From: Polaromonas sp. AET17H-212
GTDB lineage: Bacteria > Pseudomonadota > Gammaproteobacteria > Burkholderiales > Burkholderiaceae_C
NCBI RefSeq assembly: GCF_002379085.1
Contig: NZ_NBZW01000016.1
Location: 36,686-100,685, forward strand
DNA length: 64,000 bases
Direction of reading: 5' to 3'
The position numbers and the translations under genes are program-made. The notes under the pieces were generated by a model, which was not told the DNA's origin, ran no database searches, and was given only the letters and a program-made list of their open reading frames with translations. This document shows positions 8,853-16,222 of this stretch, piece by piece; the stretch's first letter is position 1, and every line of letters begins with the position of its first letter.

Positions 8853-9050
8853 ATGACAAGCGCGCTCGATGTCGTCACTTTTGGCGAAGCCATGCTGCTG
8901 CTGGCCGACCGGCCGGGCCCGCTCGAAAACGCCACCTCTTTTTACAACCACACGGCCGGCGCTGAAACCAATGTGGCCATCGGCCTGGCGCGCCTGGACC
9001 TGAAGGCTGGCTGGGCCAGCCGCCTGGAACAGGGTGCTACCATTTACTGA
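8853..9050 (+). pseudogene. Fragment of a PfkB-family sugar kinase (N-terminus only)
   Basis: The 65 codons MTSALDVVTFGEAMLLLADR through WASRLEQGATIY copy the first about 60 residues of the intact kinase at 13328-14296 (DSALDVVTFGEAMLLLVADR...WASRLGTD), at roughly 80 percent base identity by eye and with one codon deleted. Homology stops at WASRL, and the frame ends in the TGA that opens the PtxS-type operator at 9048. No ATP-binding or catalytic region is present, so it cannot be an active kinase. The two copies are direct repeats flanking the repressor and ABC transporter genes, suggesting an old duplication or insertion into an ancestral kinase gene. Confidence 0.85.
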
Positions 9051-9061
9051 AACTGGTTTCA
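9048..9061. promoter_or_regulatory. PtxS-type operator upstream of the LacI-family repressor gene
   Basis: TGAAACTGGTTTCA matches the 14-base palindrome TGAAACCGGTTTCA recognised by Pseudomonas PtxS at all but one position. It lies 20 bases before the repressor start, just after a possible -10 box TACCAT (9038-9043), so binding would block the repressor's own promoter. Confidence 0.8.
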
Positions 9062-9080
9062 CGCCGGCCCATGCCCTGCC

Positions 9081-10169
9081 ATGCCCACCCCTGCACTCCT
9101 GACTGCCGCCGCCCCCGCGCCACCCACGCCGCGTGCCACCATTGCCGATGTGGCGCGTGCCGCCGGTGTATCCAAAGCCACCGTGTCGCGCTTTCTGAAC
9201 CACCGCGACAAGCTCCTCAGCCCGGACATCGCACGCCGTGTCGAGGTCGCCGTCGCTGCCCTGGCCTACGTGCCCAGCCCCATGGCGCAAGCCCTCAAGC
9301 GCGGCCGCTCGCGCCTGATCGGCCTGGTCGTGGCCGATGTGACCAACCCGTTTTCCGTGGCCGTGCTGCGCGGGGCCGAAAAAGCCTGCCAGGAGGCCGG
9401 CTACCTGCTGATGCTGTTCAATCTCGGCAACAACGGCACGCGCGAACGCGAAGCCATTGAAGCCCTGACGGCTTACCAGGTCGATGGTTTCATCCTCAAC
9501 ACCCTGGGCCGGGATGCCGGCGCGGCGGCCGCGGCGGCGCGCCACGGCAAACCGGTGGTGCTGGTGGACCGTCGCCACCAGGGCATGCAGGCCGACTTTG
9601 TCTCGCTGGACAATGCCGGCTCGGTGCGTCTGGCGGCCGGCCACCTGGTCGAGCGCGGCTACCGCGAGCTGCTGTTCGTGTCGGAACCGGTCCGCGACGT
9701 CAGTTCACGCGTGGAACGCGAAGCCGCCTTTCTTGCCTTCCTCGCCGAGGGCACAGACAAACCGGCGGTGACGGGCCGTACCTTCGAGAGCAGCGCCGAC
9801 AATGCCGACGCGCTGGACCAGGCCTTGCGGGCGCTGCGCCAGCGGGCCGGCCAGCACCTGCCGGGCATCGTGTCGAGCAACGCGGTGGTCACCCTGCGGG
9901 TGGTCGCGGCCATGGCCAGACTCGGCTGGCGTTTCGGCGAACAGGTCGGGCTGGTCGGTTTTGATGAAACCGAATGGTCGCCTTACGTCGGCCCCGGCCT
10001 GACCACCATCGCGCAGCCGACCGACGATATCGGCCGCATGGCCGCCGGCTGCCTGATCGAACGCCTGCGCGGCGTGGCGCTGCCGGCGCGGCAGATCCTG
10101 CTGCCCGGCCAGCTCATCGTGCGAGGTTCGTCCTCGCCGCTGCGCGACCCGCCGTCCGGCCACGCCTAG
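9081..10169 (+). CDS. ptxS: LacI-family repressor, PtxS-like (2-ketogluconate regulator)
   Basis: A 362-residue LacI/GalR regulator. After a 17-residue Ala/Pro-rich leader the helix-turn-helix reads ATIADVARAAGVSKATVSRFLN (central part VARAAGVSKATVSRF), followed by the hinge SPMAQALKRGRSRLIGLVV and a periplasmic-binding-protein-like effector domain. Both gene-proximal operators (9048-9061 and 10216-10229) match the PtxS palindrome, so it probably represses itself and the downstream transporter/kinase operon. In Pseudomonas the inducer of PtxS is 2-ketogluconate. The symbol is inferred from the operators plus the context of a PfkB kinase and a D-2-hydroxyacid dehydrogenase, not from a sequence search. 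Confidence 0.8.
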   Translation: MPTPALLTAAAPAPPTPRATIADVARAAGVSKATVSRFLNHRDKLLSPDIARRVEVAVAALAYVPSPMAQALKRGRSRLIGLVVADVTNPFSVAVLRGAEKACQEAGYLLMLFNLGNNGTREREAIEALTAYQVDGFILNTLGRDAGAAAAAARHGKPVVLVDRRHQGMQADFVSLDNAGSVRLAAGHLVERGYRELLFVSEPVRDVSSRVEREAAFLAFLAEGTDKPAVTGRTFESSADNADALDQALRALRQRAGQHLPGIVSSNAVVTLRVVAAMARLGWRFGEQVGLVGFDETEWSPYVGPGLTTIAQPTDDIGRMAAGCLIERLRGVALPARQILLPGQLIVRGSSSPLRDPPSGHA

Positions 10170-10181
10170 GGTTATCCATGC

Positions 10182-10229
10182 TTACGGCAGGCACCAGGAT
10201 TCTTTTATAATTCACTGAAACCGGTTTCA
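10182..10229 (+). promoter_or_regulatory. Promoter and PtxS-type operator of the ABC transporter operon
   Basis: A perfect -10 box TATAAT (10206-10211) has a weak -35 TTACGG (10182-10187) 18 bases upstream. The palindrome TGAAACCGGTTTCA (10216-10229), identical to the PtxS consensus, covers the expected transcription start, an ideal repression site. The 107-base leader to the first permease gene holds no other feature I recognise. Confidence 0.8.
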
Positions 10230-10336
10230 TAGACCTTCGCAAGCCACCTCCGGCTGCGTGTCCAGCCCCTTGTTCCAGGAATTCTCGCGTTCCCCCTGAT
10301 TGCGGCGCTTGCGCCACCCAGCGCCGCCGCCCGTCC

Positions 10337-11008
10337 ATGAACTACACATTTCAATTCGGTGATGTCTTTGCAGCCTGGCCCCTGTTGCTCAGGGGCACCT
10401 GGAACACCATCGAGCTGTCGCTGCTGGCGATGCTGTTCGGGCTGCTCCTGGCCATCGCCTGCGCCTGGGGCAAAACCGCCGGCCCCCGACCCCTGCGTTT
10501 TGTGATCAACGCCTACATCGAGCTGATCCGCAACACGCCTTTCCTGGTGCAGCTGTTCTTCTTCTTTTTTGCGCTGCCGGTGCTGGGCCTGCGCTGGTCG
10601 GCCTACACCGCGGCGCTGACGGCCATGGTCATCAACCTCGGTGCCTATGCGACGGAGATCATCCGCGCCGGCATCGAATCCATCCCCAAGGGCCAGATCG
10701 AAGCAGGGCTGGCGCTCAACCTCAAGCGCCACGAGATTTTCCGTTTTGTCATCCTCAAGCCGGCACTCAAGGCGATCTACCCGGCGCTGACCAGCCAGTT
10801 CATCCTGCTGATGCTCAGTTCGGCGGTGGTCTCGGCGATTTCCGCCGACGACCTGACCTCGGTCGCCGCCAACCTGCAGTCGCAGACATTTCGCAGCTTC
10901 GAGATCTACATCGTGGTCGCCGGCATCTACCTGCTGCTGGCGCTGGCCTTTTCCGCGCTGTTCCGCCTGATCTACAGGACCAGCCTCAACTACCCGGACC
11001 GCCGCTGA
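10337..11008 (+). CDS. ABC transporter permease, polar amino acid type (HisM/GlnP family)
   Basis: A 223-residue inner-membrane permease with about five helices. It has the family's N-terminal LLLRGTWNTIELSLLAMLFG, the conserved YIELIRNTPFLVQLFFFFF, and the cytoplasmic EAA loop EAGLALNLKRHEIFRFVILKP that docks the ATPase. Normally such permeases import amino acids or opines. Here the operator, kinase and dehydrogenase argue for a sugar acid such as 2-ketogluconate. It is the first gene of the PtxS-controlled operon, and its TGA overlaps the next gene's ATG by one base. Confidence 0.92.
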   Translation: MNYTFQFGDVFAAWPLLLRGTWNTIELSLLAMLFGLLLAIACAWGKTAGPRPLRFVINAYIELIRNTPFLVQLFFFFFALPVLGLRWSAYTAALTAMVINLGAYATEIIRAGIESIPKGQIEAGLALNLKRHEIFRFVILKPALKAIYPALTSQFILLMLSSAVVSAISADDLTSVAANLQSQTFRSFEIYIVVAGIYLLLALAFSALFRLIYRTSLNYPDRR

Positions 11009-11661
11009 TGCGTACCTTCGGCCTTCCCGAATTCCTGTTCATCCTGCAGGCGGCGCAGTGGACGATTGCGCTGTCGCTGATCGCCTTTGCCGGTGGCGCC
11101 ATCGGCGGGCTGGTGATTGCGCTGGCGCGCACCTCCGGCAACCGCACGGCGCAGCTGCTGTCCGGCGGCTTCATCCAGATTTTCCAGGGTACCCCGCTGC
11201 TGCTGCAGCTGTTCCTGGTGTTTTTCGGCGCGCCGGTGCTCGGGTTCGACATCAACCCCTGGCTCGCCGCCGGCGTCGCACTGGTTCTCAACAGCAGCGC
11301 CTTCCTCGGTGAAATCTGGCGCGGCTGCATCCAGGCGGTGCCGGCGGGACAGACCGAAGCAGCCCATGCACTGAACCTGTCCTACAGCGCGCGCCTGCGC
11401 GACGTGGTCCTGCCGCAGGCCTTCAAGATAGCGCTGGCGCCCACCGTGGGCTACATGGTGCAGATCATCAAGGGCACCTCGCTGGCCGCCATCATCGGCT
11501 TCGCCGAGATCACCCGCGCCGGCCAGATCATCAACAACGCCACCTTCCAGCCGCTCATCGTCTTCAGCGTGGTCGCGGCCATTTATTTCGTGCTGTGCTG
11601 GCCACTGTCGCTGCTGGCCGCACGGATGGAGCGCCGGCACGCCGCAGCGCTCTCACGCTGA
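11008..11661 (+). CDS. ABC transporter permease, polar amino acid type (second subunit)
   Basis: A 217-residue partner permease, translationally coupled to the previous gene (TGATG overlap). Diagnostic segments are FIQIFQGTPLLLQLFLVFFG and the EAA loop EAAHALNLSYSARLRDVVLPQ. The two different permeases presumably form a heterodimer. It is followed after 59 bases by the binding-protein gene. Confidence 0.92.
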   Translation: MRTFGLPEFLFILQAAQWTIALSLIAFAGGAIGGLVIALARTSGNRTAQLLSGGFIQIFQGTPLLLQLFLVFFGAPVLGFDINPWLAAGVALVLNSSAFLGEIWRGCIQAVPAGQTEAAHALNLSYSARLRDVVLPQAFKIALAPTVGYMVQIIKGTSLAAIIGFAEITRAGQIINNATFQPLIVFSVVAAIYFVLCWPLSLLAARMERRHAAALSR

Positions 11662-11720
11662 CCGCAAGGCAGCCGCTTCGCAGCTTTCGTTTCTTCCCCT
11701 CAATCAACGGAGACTTCCCC

Positions 11721-12527
11721 ATGATCAAATCCCTGCAACGCCGCGTGTTCACCGGCACCGCCCTCGCCCTCGCCCTGACGGCCACGCTGTCGGCCTGGGC
11801 CCCCGCGGCCAGCGCGCAAAGCGTGGCCGACATCAAGAAAAAAGGCGAGCTCACCGTCGGCATGCTGGTGGACTTTCCGCCCTATGGCACGACCAACAGC
11901 GCCAACCAGCCCGACGGTTACGACGCTGATGTGGCGCGCCTGATGGCCAAGGACCTGGGCGTCAAGCTCAACCTGGTGCCGGTGACCGGCCCCAACCGCA
12001 TTCCCTTCCTGCTGACCAACAAGGTCGACCTGCTGGTCGCCTCACTGGCGGTCACACCGGAGCGCGCCAAGCAGGTCCAGTTCTCCAAGCCCTATGCCGC
12101 CGCCAGCATCGTCGTTTACGGCGACAAGAAGGCCGGCATCAAGACCGCGGCCGACCTCAAGGGCAAACGCGTCGGCGTGGCCCGGGCCAGCACCCAGGAC
12201 GTGGCGCTGACGGCCGTCGCGCCTGAAGGCACCGAAATCCGCCGCTTCGACGACGACGCCTCGGCCATGCAGGCGCTGATGTCCGGCCAGGTCGATGCGA
12301 TCGGCTGCTCGACCACGGTCGCCGCGCAGATCGACAAGCGTGCGCCGGCCAACACCTACGAAAACAAGTTCCTGCTGCGTCAGCAGGTGATGGCGGTCGC
12401 CATGCGTCCCGGCCAGGCCGAGCTGCTCAAAACCGTGGATGACTTCGTCGCCCGCAACACGGCCAACGGCGAACTCAACAAGCTGTACCGCAAGTGGCTG
12501 GAAACCGACCTGCCGAAAATGCAATAA
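11721..12527 (+). CDS. Periplasmic solute-binding protein (family 3, polar amino acid type)
   Basis: A 268-residue secreted binding protein of the bacterial extracellular solute-binding family 3. The signal peptide is MIKSLQRRVFTGTALALALT... with a cut site after ASA (about residue 32). Mature features include KKKGELTVGMLVDFPPYG and DGYDADVARLMAKDLGVKL, the usual family 3 start. I start it at ATG 11721 behind ACGGAGA. It would deliver the ligand to the permease pair. If the 2-ketogluconate reading holds, this is a family 3 protein binding a sugar acid rather than an amino acid. Confidence 0.92.
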   Translation: MIKSLQRRVFTGTALALALTATLSAWAPAASAQSVADIKKKGELTVGMLVDFPPYGTTNSANQPDGYDADVARLMAKDLGVKLNLVPVTGPNRIPFLLTNKVDLLVASLAVTPERAKQVQFSKPYAAASIVVYGDKKAGIKTAADLKGKRVGVARASTQDVALTAVAPEGTEIRRFDDDASAMQALMSGQVDAIGCSTTVAAQIDKRAPANTYENKFLLRQQVMAVAMRPGQAELLKTVDDFVARNTANGELNKLYRKWLETDLPKMQ

Positions 12528-12546
12528 ACCCCTGGACGGTGCTTTC

Positions 12547-13338
12547 ATGACAGACACAATGCCTTCCCGGACCCCGGTCGCGGGAGCCGAACCCATCATC
12601 CGCATCGAAGCGGTGGACAAATGGTTCGGCAAGTTCCAGGTACTGACCGACATCAACCTGAGCGTGGCGGCCGGGGAACGCATTGTGGTCTGCGGGCCGT
12701 CCGGCTCGGGCAAGTCCACGCTGATCCGCTGCATCAACCGGTTGGAGACCGTGCAGAAAGGCCGCATCGTGGTGGACGGCATCGACCTCACCGCCGGCGG
12801 CAGGAATGTCGATTCGGTGCGCCAGGAAGTCGGCATGGTGTTCCAGCAGTTCAACCTGTTTCCGCACCTGACGATTCTGCAGAACTGCATGCTGGCGCCG
12901 ATGCGCTCGCGCGGCCTGAGCAAGCAGGAAGCCGAAGCCATCGCGATGAAATACCTCACGCGTGTGCGCATTCCCGAGCAGGCGCAGAAATACCCGAGCC
13001 AGCTCTCGGGCGGCCAGCAACAGCGCGTGGCCATCGCGCGTGCGCTGTGCATGACACCCAAGATCATGCTGTTTGACGAGCCGACCTCGGCGCTGGACCC
13101 GGAAATGGTCAAGGAGGTGCTGGACACCATGATCAGCCTGGCCGATGAAGGCATGACCATGTTGTGTGTCACGCACGAGATGGGGTTTGCCCGCAGCGTG
13201 GCCGACCGCGTGATCTTCATGGCCGACGGCAAGATCATCGAGCAGGCGCCGCCGCAGCAGTTCTTCAGCAACCCGCAGCACGAGACCACCCGCAACTTCC
13301 TCGGCCAGATCCTGAGTTCGCACCAGCATGCGCACTGA
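12547..13338 (+). CDS. ABC transporter ATP-binding protein, polar amino acid type
   Basis: A 263-residue ATPase with Walker A GPSGSGKST, Q-loop VFQQFNLFPHLT, signature LSGGQQQR, Walker B IMLFDEPTSALDPE and the switch histidine in VTHEMGFA. This is the GlnQ/HisP group. It starts at ATG 12547, 19 bases after the binding-protein gene; its last 11 bases overlap the kinase start, implying coupled translation. Confidence 0.94.
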   Translation: MTDTMPSRTPVAGAEPIIRIEAVDKWFGKFQVLTDINLSVAAGERIVVCGPSGSGKSTLIRCINRLETVQKGRIVVDGIDLTAGGRNVDSVRQEVGMVFQQFNLFPHLTILQNCMLAPMRSRGLSKQEAEAIAMKYLTRVRIPEQAQKYPSQLSGGQQQRVAIARALCMTPKIMLFDEPTSALDPEMVKEVLDTMISLADEGMTMLCVTHEMGFARSVADRVIFMADGKIIEQAPPQQFFSNPQHETTRNFLGQILSSHQHAH

Positions 13339-14296
13339 AGGCGCCGGCGCAAGGGACAGCGCGCTGGACGTTGTCACCTTCGGCGAAGCCATGCTGCTGC
13401 TGGTCGCCGACCGGCCCGGCCCGCTCGAGGACGCCGGGGCCTTCCACAAACGCACGGCCGGCGCCGAAACCAATGTGGCGATCGGCCTGGCGCGCCTGGG
13501 CCTGAAGGTCGGCTGGGCCAGCCGCCTGGGCACCGACATGATGGGCCGCTACCTGATCAAGGCGATGGCGGGCGAAGGCATCGACTGCTCGCACGTGATC
13601 TGTGACCCCACGCAGAAAACCGGTTTCCAGTTCAAGGGCCGCGTGCTCGACGGCAGCGACCCGCCGGTGGAATACCACCGCCAGGGCTCGGCCGCCAGCC
13701 ACATGGGGGTGCAGGACATCGACGAGGACTGGCTGCTGTCGGCCCGGCACCTGCACGCGACCGGCGTGTTTGCCGCGGTGTCGGCCAGTACCCTGCCCGC
13801 CGCCCGCCGGACCCTGGACCTGATGCGCGCCGCCGGCCGCAGCGTGTCCTTCGATCCCAACCTGCGTCCCACGCTCTGGGCCAGCCCCGGGGTGATGCGA
13901 GACGCCATCAACGACCTGGCGGCGCGCGCCCACTGGGTGCTGCCCGGCCTCGAGGAGGGCCGCTTTCTGACCGGCGAAACCAGCGCCGAAGGCATTGCCC
14001 GCTTTTACCGCCAGCGCGGCGCACAACTCGTGGTCGTCAAGCTCGGCAGCGAGGGCGCGTATTTCGACGGCGACAGCGGTTGCGGCCACGTGCCCGGCTT
14101 TCCGGTCGCCGAGGTGGTCGACACCGTGGGCGCCGGCGACGGTTTTGCCGTCGGTGTGATCAGCGGCCTGCTCGACGGCTTGGGCGTGCCGCAGGCGGTC
14201 CGACGCGGCGCCTGGATAGGCGCACGCGCCGTGCAGGTGCTGGGCGACAGCGAAGGCCTGCCGACCCGCGCCGAACTCAACGCCGCCCAACTCTGA
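13328..14296 (+). CDS. kguK: PfkB-family sugar kinase (2-ketogluconate kinase / KDG kinase)
   Basis: A 322-residue ribokinase-fold enzyme. The N-terminal substrate region is VVTFGEAMLLLVADRPGPL, with TAGAETNVAIGLARLG binding sugar. The C-terminal signature DTVGAGDGFAVG has the catalytic base D271. Annotation pipelines would call it 2-dehydro-3-deoxygluconokinase; the PtxS-type operators and the adjacent reductase make 2-ketogluconate kinase (KguK) more likely, giving 2-keto-6-phosphogluconate. It overlaps the ATPase gene by 11 bases. A diverged copy of its first 60 codons lies at 8853-9050. Confidence 0.8.
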   Translation: MRTEGAGARDSALDVVTFGEAMLLLVADRPGPLEDAGAFHKRTAGAETNVAIGLARLGLKVGWASRLGTDMMGRYLIKAMAGEGIDCSHVICDPTQKTGFQFKGRVLDGSDPPVEYHRQGSAASHMGVQDIDEDWLLSARHLHATGVFAAVSASTLPAARRTLDLMRAAGRSVSFDPNLRPTLWASPGVMRDAINDLAARAHWVLPGLEEGRFLTGETSAEGIARFYRQRGAQLVVVKLGSEGAYFDGDSGCGHVPGFPVAEVVDTVGAGDGFAVGVISGLLDGLGVPQAVRRGAWIGARAVQVLGDSEGLPTRAELNAAQL

Positions 14297-14310
14297 ACAA
14301 GGTTCTCCCC

Positions 14311-15294
14311 ATGCGCAAACACATCCTGGTCTTTCGCGAACTGCCCCCTGACCAGCTGGCGCGCCTGCAGGCGCTGCACGAGGTGACCGTGGCCGATCCG
14401 CGCCTCCCCGCGCAGCTGCCGGCGTTTCGCGCCGCCCTGGCCACGGCCGAAGGCCTGATCGGCGCGAGTTACCCGGTGGACGACGCCCTGCTCGCCGCCG
14501 CGCCGCGGCTCCGGGTCATCTCCAGTGTCTCCGTCGGCGTGGACAACTACGCGCTGCCCGCCCTGGCGGCACGCGGCATCCTGCTGTGCCACACGCCGGG
14601 CGTGCTCGACGAGACGGTGGCCGACACCGTGTTCGCCCTGCTGATGGCGACCAACCGGCGTATCGTCGAACTGGCGAACCTGGTCCGCGACGGCCGCTGG
14701 ACACAAAACATCGGCGAAGACCTGTTCGGTTTTGATGTGCATGGCAAGACACTGGGCCTGCTCGGCTTCGGCCGCATCGGGCAGGCGATTGCGCGCCGGG
14801 CGGCGCTGGGTTTCGGCATGCCGGTGCTCTACCATGCGCGCCGGCCTGTCGACCTGGCGGTGCAGGCGCCCGAGCTGCGCGGCCGTGCCCAACACATGCC
14901 GCTGGACGAGTTGCTGGCGCGCGCCGACATCGTGGTGGCGATGCTGCCCTTGTCCGGCGAAACACGCGGCCTGATGGGTGCACGGGAGTTCGCCCTGATG
15001 AAAGCCGGCGCTATTTTTGTCAACGGCGGGCGCGGCGCCACCGTGCAGGAGGACGCCTTGCTGCAGGCGCTGGACCACGGCACACTGCGCGCCGCCGGGC
15101 TGGATGTTTTTGCCACCGAACCGCTGCCGATAGACTCGCCCCTGCGCCGCCATCCCAAAGTCACGGCCCTGCCGCACATCGGTTCGGCAACTTTCGAGAC
15201 CCGGCACGCGATGGCCGAGCTGGCCACCACCAGCTTGCTGCAGGCCCTGGCCGGCGAACGCCCTGCGGCGGTGTTCGACACCACAACTTCCTAG
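14311..15294 (+). CDS. kguD: D-2-hydroxyacid dehydrogenase (2-ketogluconate-6-phosphate or 2-ketogluconate reductase type)
   Basis: A 327-residue NAD(P)-dependent reductase. The Rossmann motif is LLGFGRIGQAIA (G152-x-G154-x2-G157), and the catalytic trio is R241 (NGGRG), E270 (FATEP) and H289 (LPHIGSA). Close relatives reduce glyoxylate, hydroxypyruvate or 2-ketogluconate. In the Pseudomonas kgu operon KguD reduces 2-keto-6-phosphogluconate to 6-phosphogluconate, which would complete the route to central metabolism here. Start ATG 14311 lies 14 bases after the kinase stop; the frame is open further upstream but only antiphase to the kinase. It is the last gene of the operon. Confidence 0.8.
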   Translation: MRKHILVFRELPPDQLARLQALHEVTVADPRLPAQLPAFRAALATAEGLIGASYPVDDALLAAAPRLRVISSVSVGVDNYALPALAARGILLCHTPGVLDETVADTVFALLMATNRRIVELANLVRDGRWTQNIGEDLFGFDVHGKTLGLLGFGRIGQAIARRAALGFGMPVLYHARRPVDLAVQAPELRGRAQHMPLDELLARADIVVAMLPLSGETRGLMGAREFALMKAGAIFVNGGRGATVQEDALLQALDHGTLRAAGLDVFATEPLPIDSPLRRHPKVTALPHIGSATFETRHAMAELATTSLLQALAGERPAAVFDTTTS

Positions 15295-15519
15295 CCGGAT
15301 CGCCTCATAGCCGCTTAGCCGCTTAGCCTCATAGCAAAATCAGCCGCCAGCCCTTGTGCTGCGGTCGCAGGCAGCTATCGAAACAGGAGTGATTCAGCCC
15401 GGCTTGTCCTCAGCCAGGACCAGCAGCTGCAGGCCGCATGCATCGCCCATCCCGCCTCCCCTGCACTGACACGTCAGAAAATAGGCGGATACCGGGACGC
15501 CCGCCCCTTGCAACCCGAG
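15295..15519. repeat. Intergenic region with family A repeat (15339-15391)
   Basis: The core AGGCAGCTATCGAAACAGGA, preceded by AGCCGCCAGCCCTTGTG, matches family A with a degenerate right arm. Upstream, CATAGC, TTAGCC and TTAGCC tandem fragments precede it. I find no terminator with a T-run for the plus-strand operon here. Confidence 0.6.
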
Positions 15520-15618
15520 TTACATCGGCTGTGGCGTGGGCTGCACCTGGCCGGGGTTGGGCGGGCTGGCGATGGGTTGCACCGGCTCGGGCGGTGGCAC
15601 GTTGGGGTCGGTCGCCAC
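15520..15618 (-). CDS. Tiny proline-rich protein (32 residues)
   Basis: A GTG-started frame (15616-15618) encoding MATDPNVPPPEPVQPIASPP and ending QPTPQPM; 12 of 32 residues are proline. Its start lies 2 bases after the stop of the next upstream small gene, within reach of the GGAAAGGGAG that ends that gene. No domain or signal peptide is recognisable. It is too short to prove by sequence alone, but spacing and composition match its neighbour. Confidence 0.4.
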   Translation of the reverse strand: MATDPNVPPPEPVQPIASPPNPGQVQPTPQPM

Positions 15619-15620
15619 GG

Positions 15621-15920
15621 CTACTCCCTTTCCGGTTTAACGGCGGGGGATGGCTCCACCGGTTTGTCGAGATCACGAATCATGCCCTCGCCTTCCAGGT
15701 CGCGGCCGTCGGACGGAATGTCGCGCTCGTTGCCGATCTCGGGCTCTTCCGTTGGCAGCGCAAGTTCCGTGTCATTGGCCGCCTGGTCCACCGCCGGATT
15801 GCGCTGCGGTGTGCCGCTCGGGTCCACCGGCAGTGGCGGCGTGGGGTCGTCGTTGCTGTCGTCGCCTGGCGTCACCGCCGGTTCTTCCTCCTCGGGAAGG
15901 GCGTTCGGTTCGGTATGCAT
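15621..15920 (-). CDS. Small acidic, proline-rich hypothetical protein
   Basis: A 99-residue protein with no hydrophobic segment and very high Glu/Asp/Pro content (MHTEPNALPEEEEPAVTPGD at the start). It is predicted to be intrinsically disordered and soluble. Its ATG follows the stop of the upstream small gene by one base, and the Pro-rich 32-residue frame follows it, so the three appear to be one transcript. I do not recognise the family, and no function is proposed. Confidence 0.6.
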   Translation of the reverse strand: MHTEPNALPEEEEPAVTPGDDSNDDPTPPLPVDPSGTPQRNPAVDQAANDTELALPTEEPEIGNERDIPSDGRDLEGEGMIRDLDKPVEPSPAVKPERE

Positions 15921-15921
15921 T

Positions 15922-16074
15922 TCAGAACCCTCCCAGCGTCAGCGGCACGGTCTCGGTCACCACGGCCGCTGCCGCCGCCATGCTGGCGCAGACGGAGGTG
16001 AGGTAGGCGATGTAGGCCGCGGCGATGCGGCGGGTCCGGCGGGGTTTGAAAGGTGTGGGCGTTTGCAGTTTCAT
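15922..16074 (-). CDS. Small cationic/hydrophobic peptide (50 residues)
   Basis: MKLQTPTPFKPRRTRRIAAA, then one hydrophobic segment (AYIAYLTSVCASMAAAAAVV) and a short tail ending LTLGGF. A positively charged N-terminus before a single helix suggests an inner-membrane miniprotein. AGGA lies 8 bases before the ATG; an in-frame ATG at 16099-16101 would add nine residues (MEAFFQDAA). Its stop is one base from the start of the acidic protein gene, which supports it as a real first gene of a mini-operon. Confidence 0.5.
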   Translation of the reverse strand: MKLQTPTPFKPRRTRRIAAAYIAYLTSVCASMAAAAAVVTETVPLTLGGF

Positions 16075-16147
16075 GGCGGCATCCTGGAAGAATGCCTCCA
16101 TGATGGCCGCACCCGGGCGCCGCGCCTATAGGCTGCGATGCCTTCCG

Positions 16148-16194
16148 CCTGTCAGTGTCCGGCTGACAGGGCTGACAGGGCTGACAGGGCTGAC
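16148..16194. repeat. Hairpin plus 9-base tandem repeat downstream of the ZIP gene
   Basis: CCTGTCAG and CTGACAGG (16148-16155, 16163-16170) form a hairpin. They merge into 3.8 tandem copies of GGCTGACAG (16161-16194). It lies between the ZIP gene's stop and the small-gene operon on the minus strand and could act as a transcript end or simply be a variable repeat. Confidence 0.6.
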
Positions 16195-16222
16195 CCGTCG
16201 GCCGGCAAAGGCCGCCAGCCGT

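Noticed and set aside
16161..16194. Possible CRISPR-like array
   Set aside because: Units are 9 bases with no spacers; it is a simple tandem repeat.
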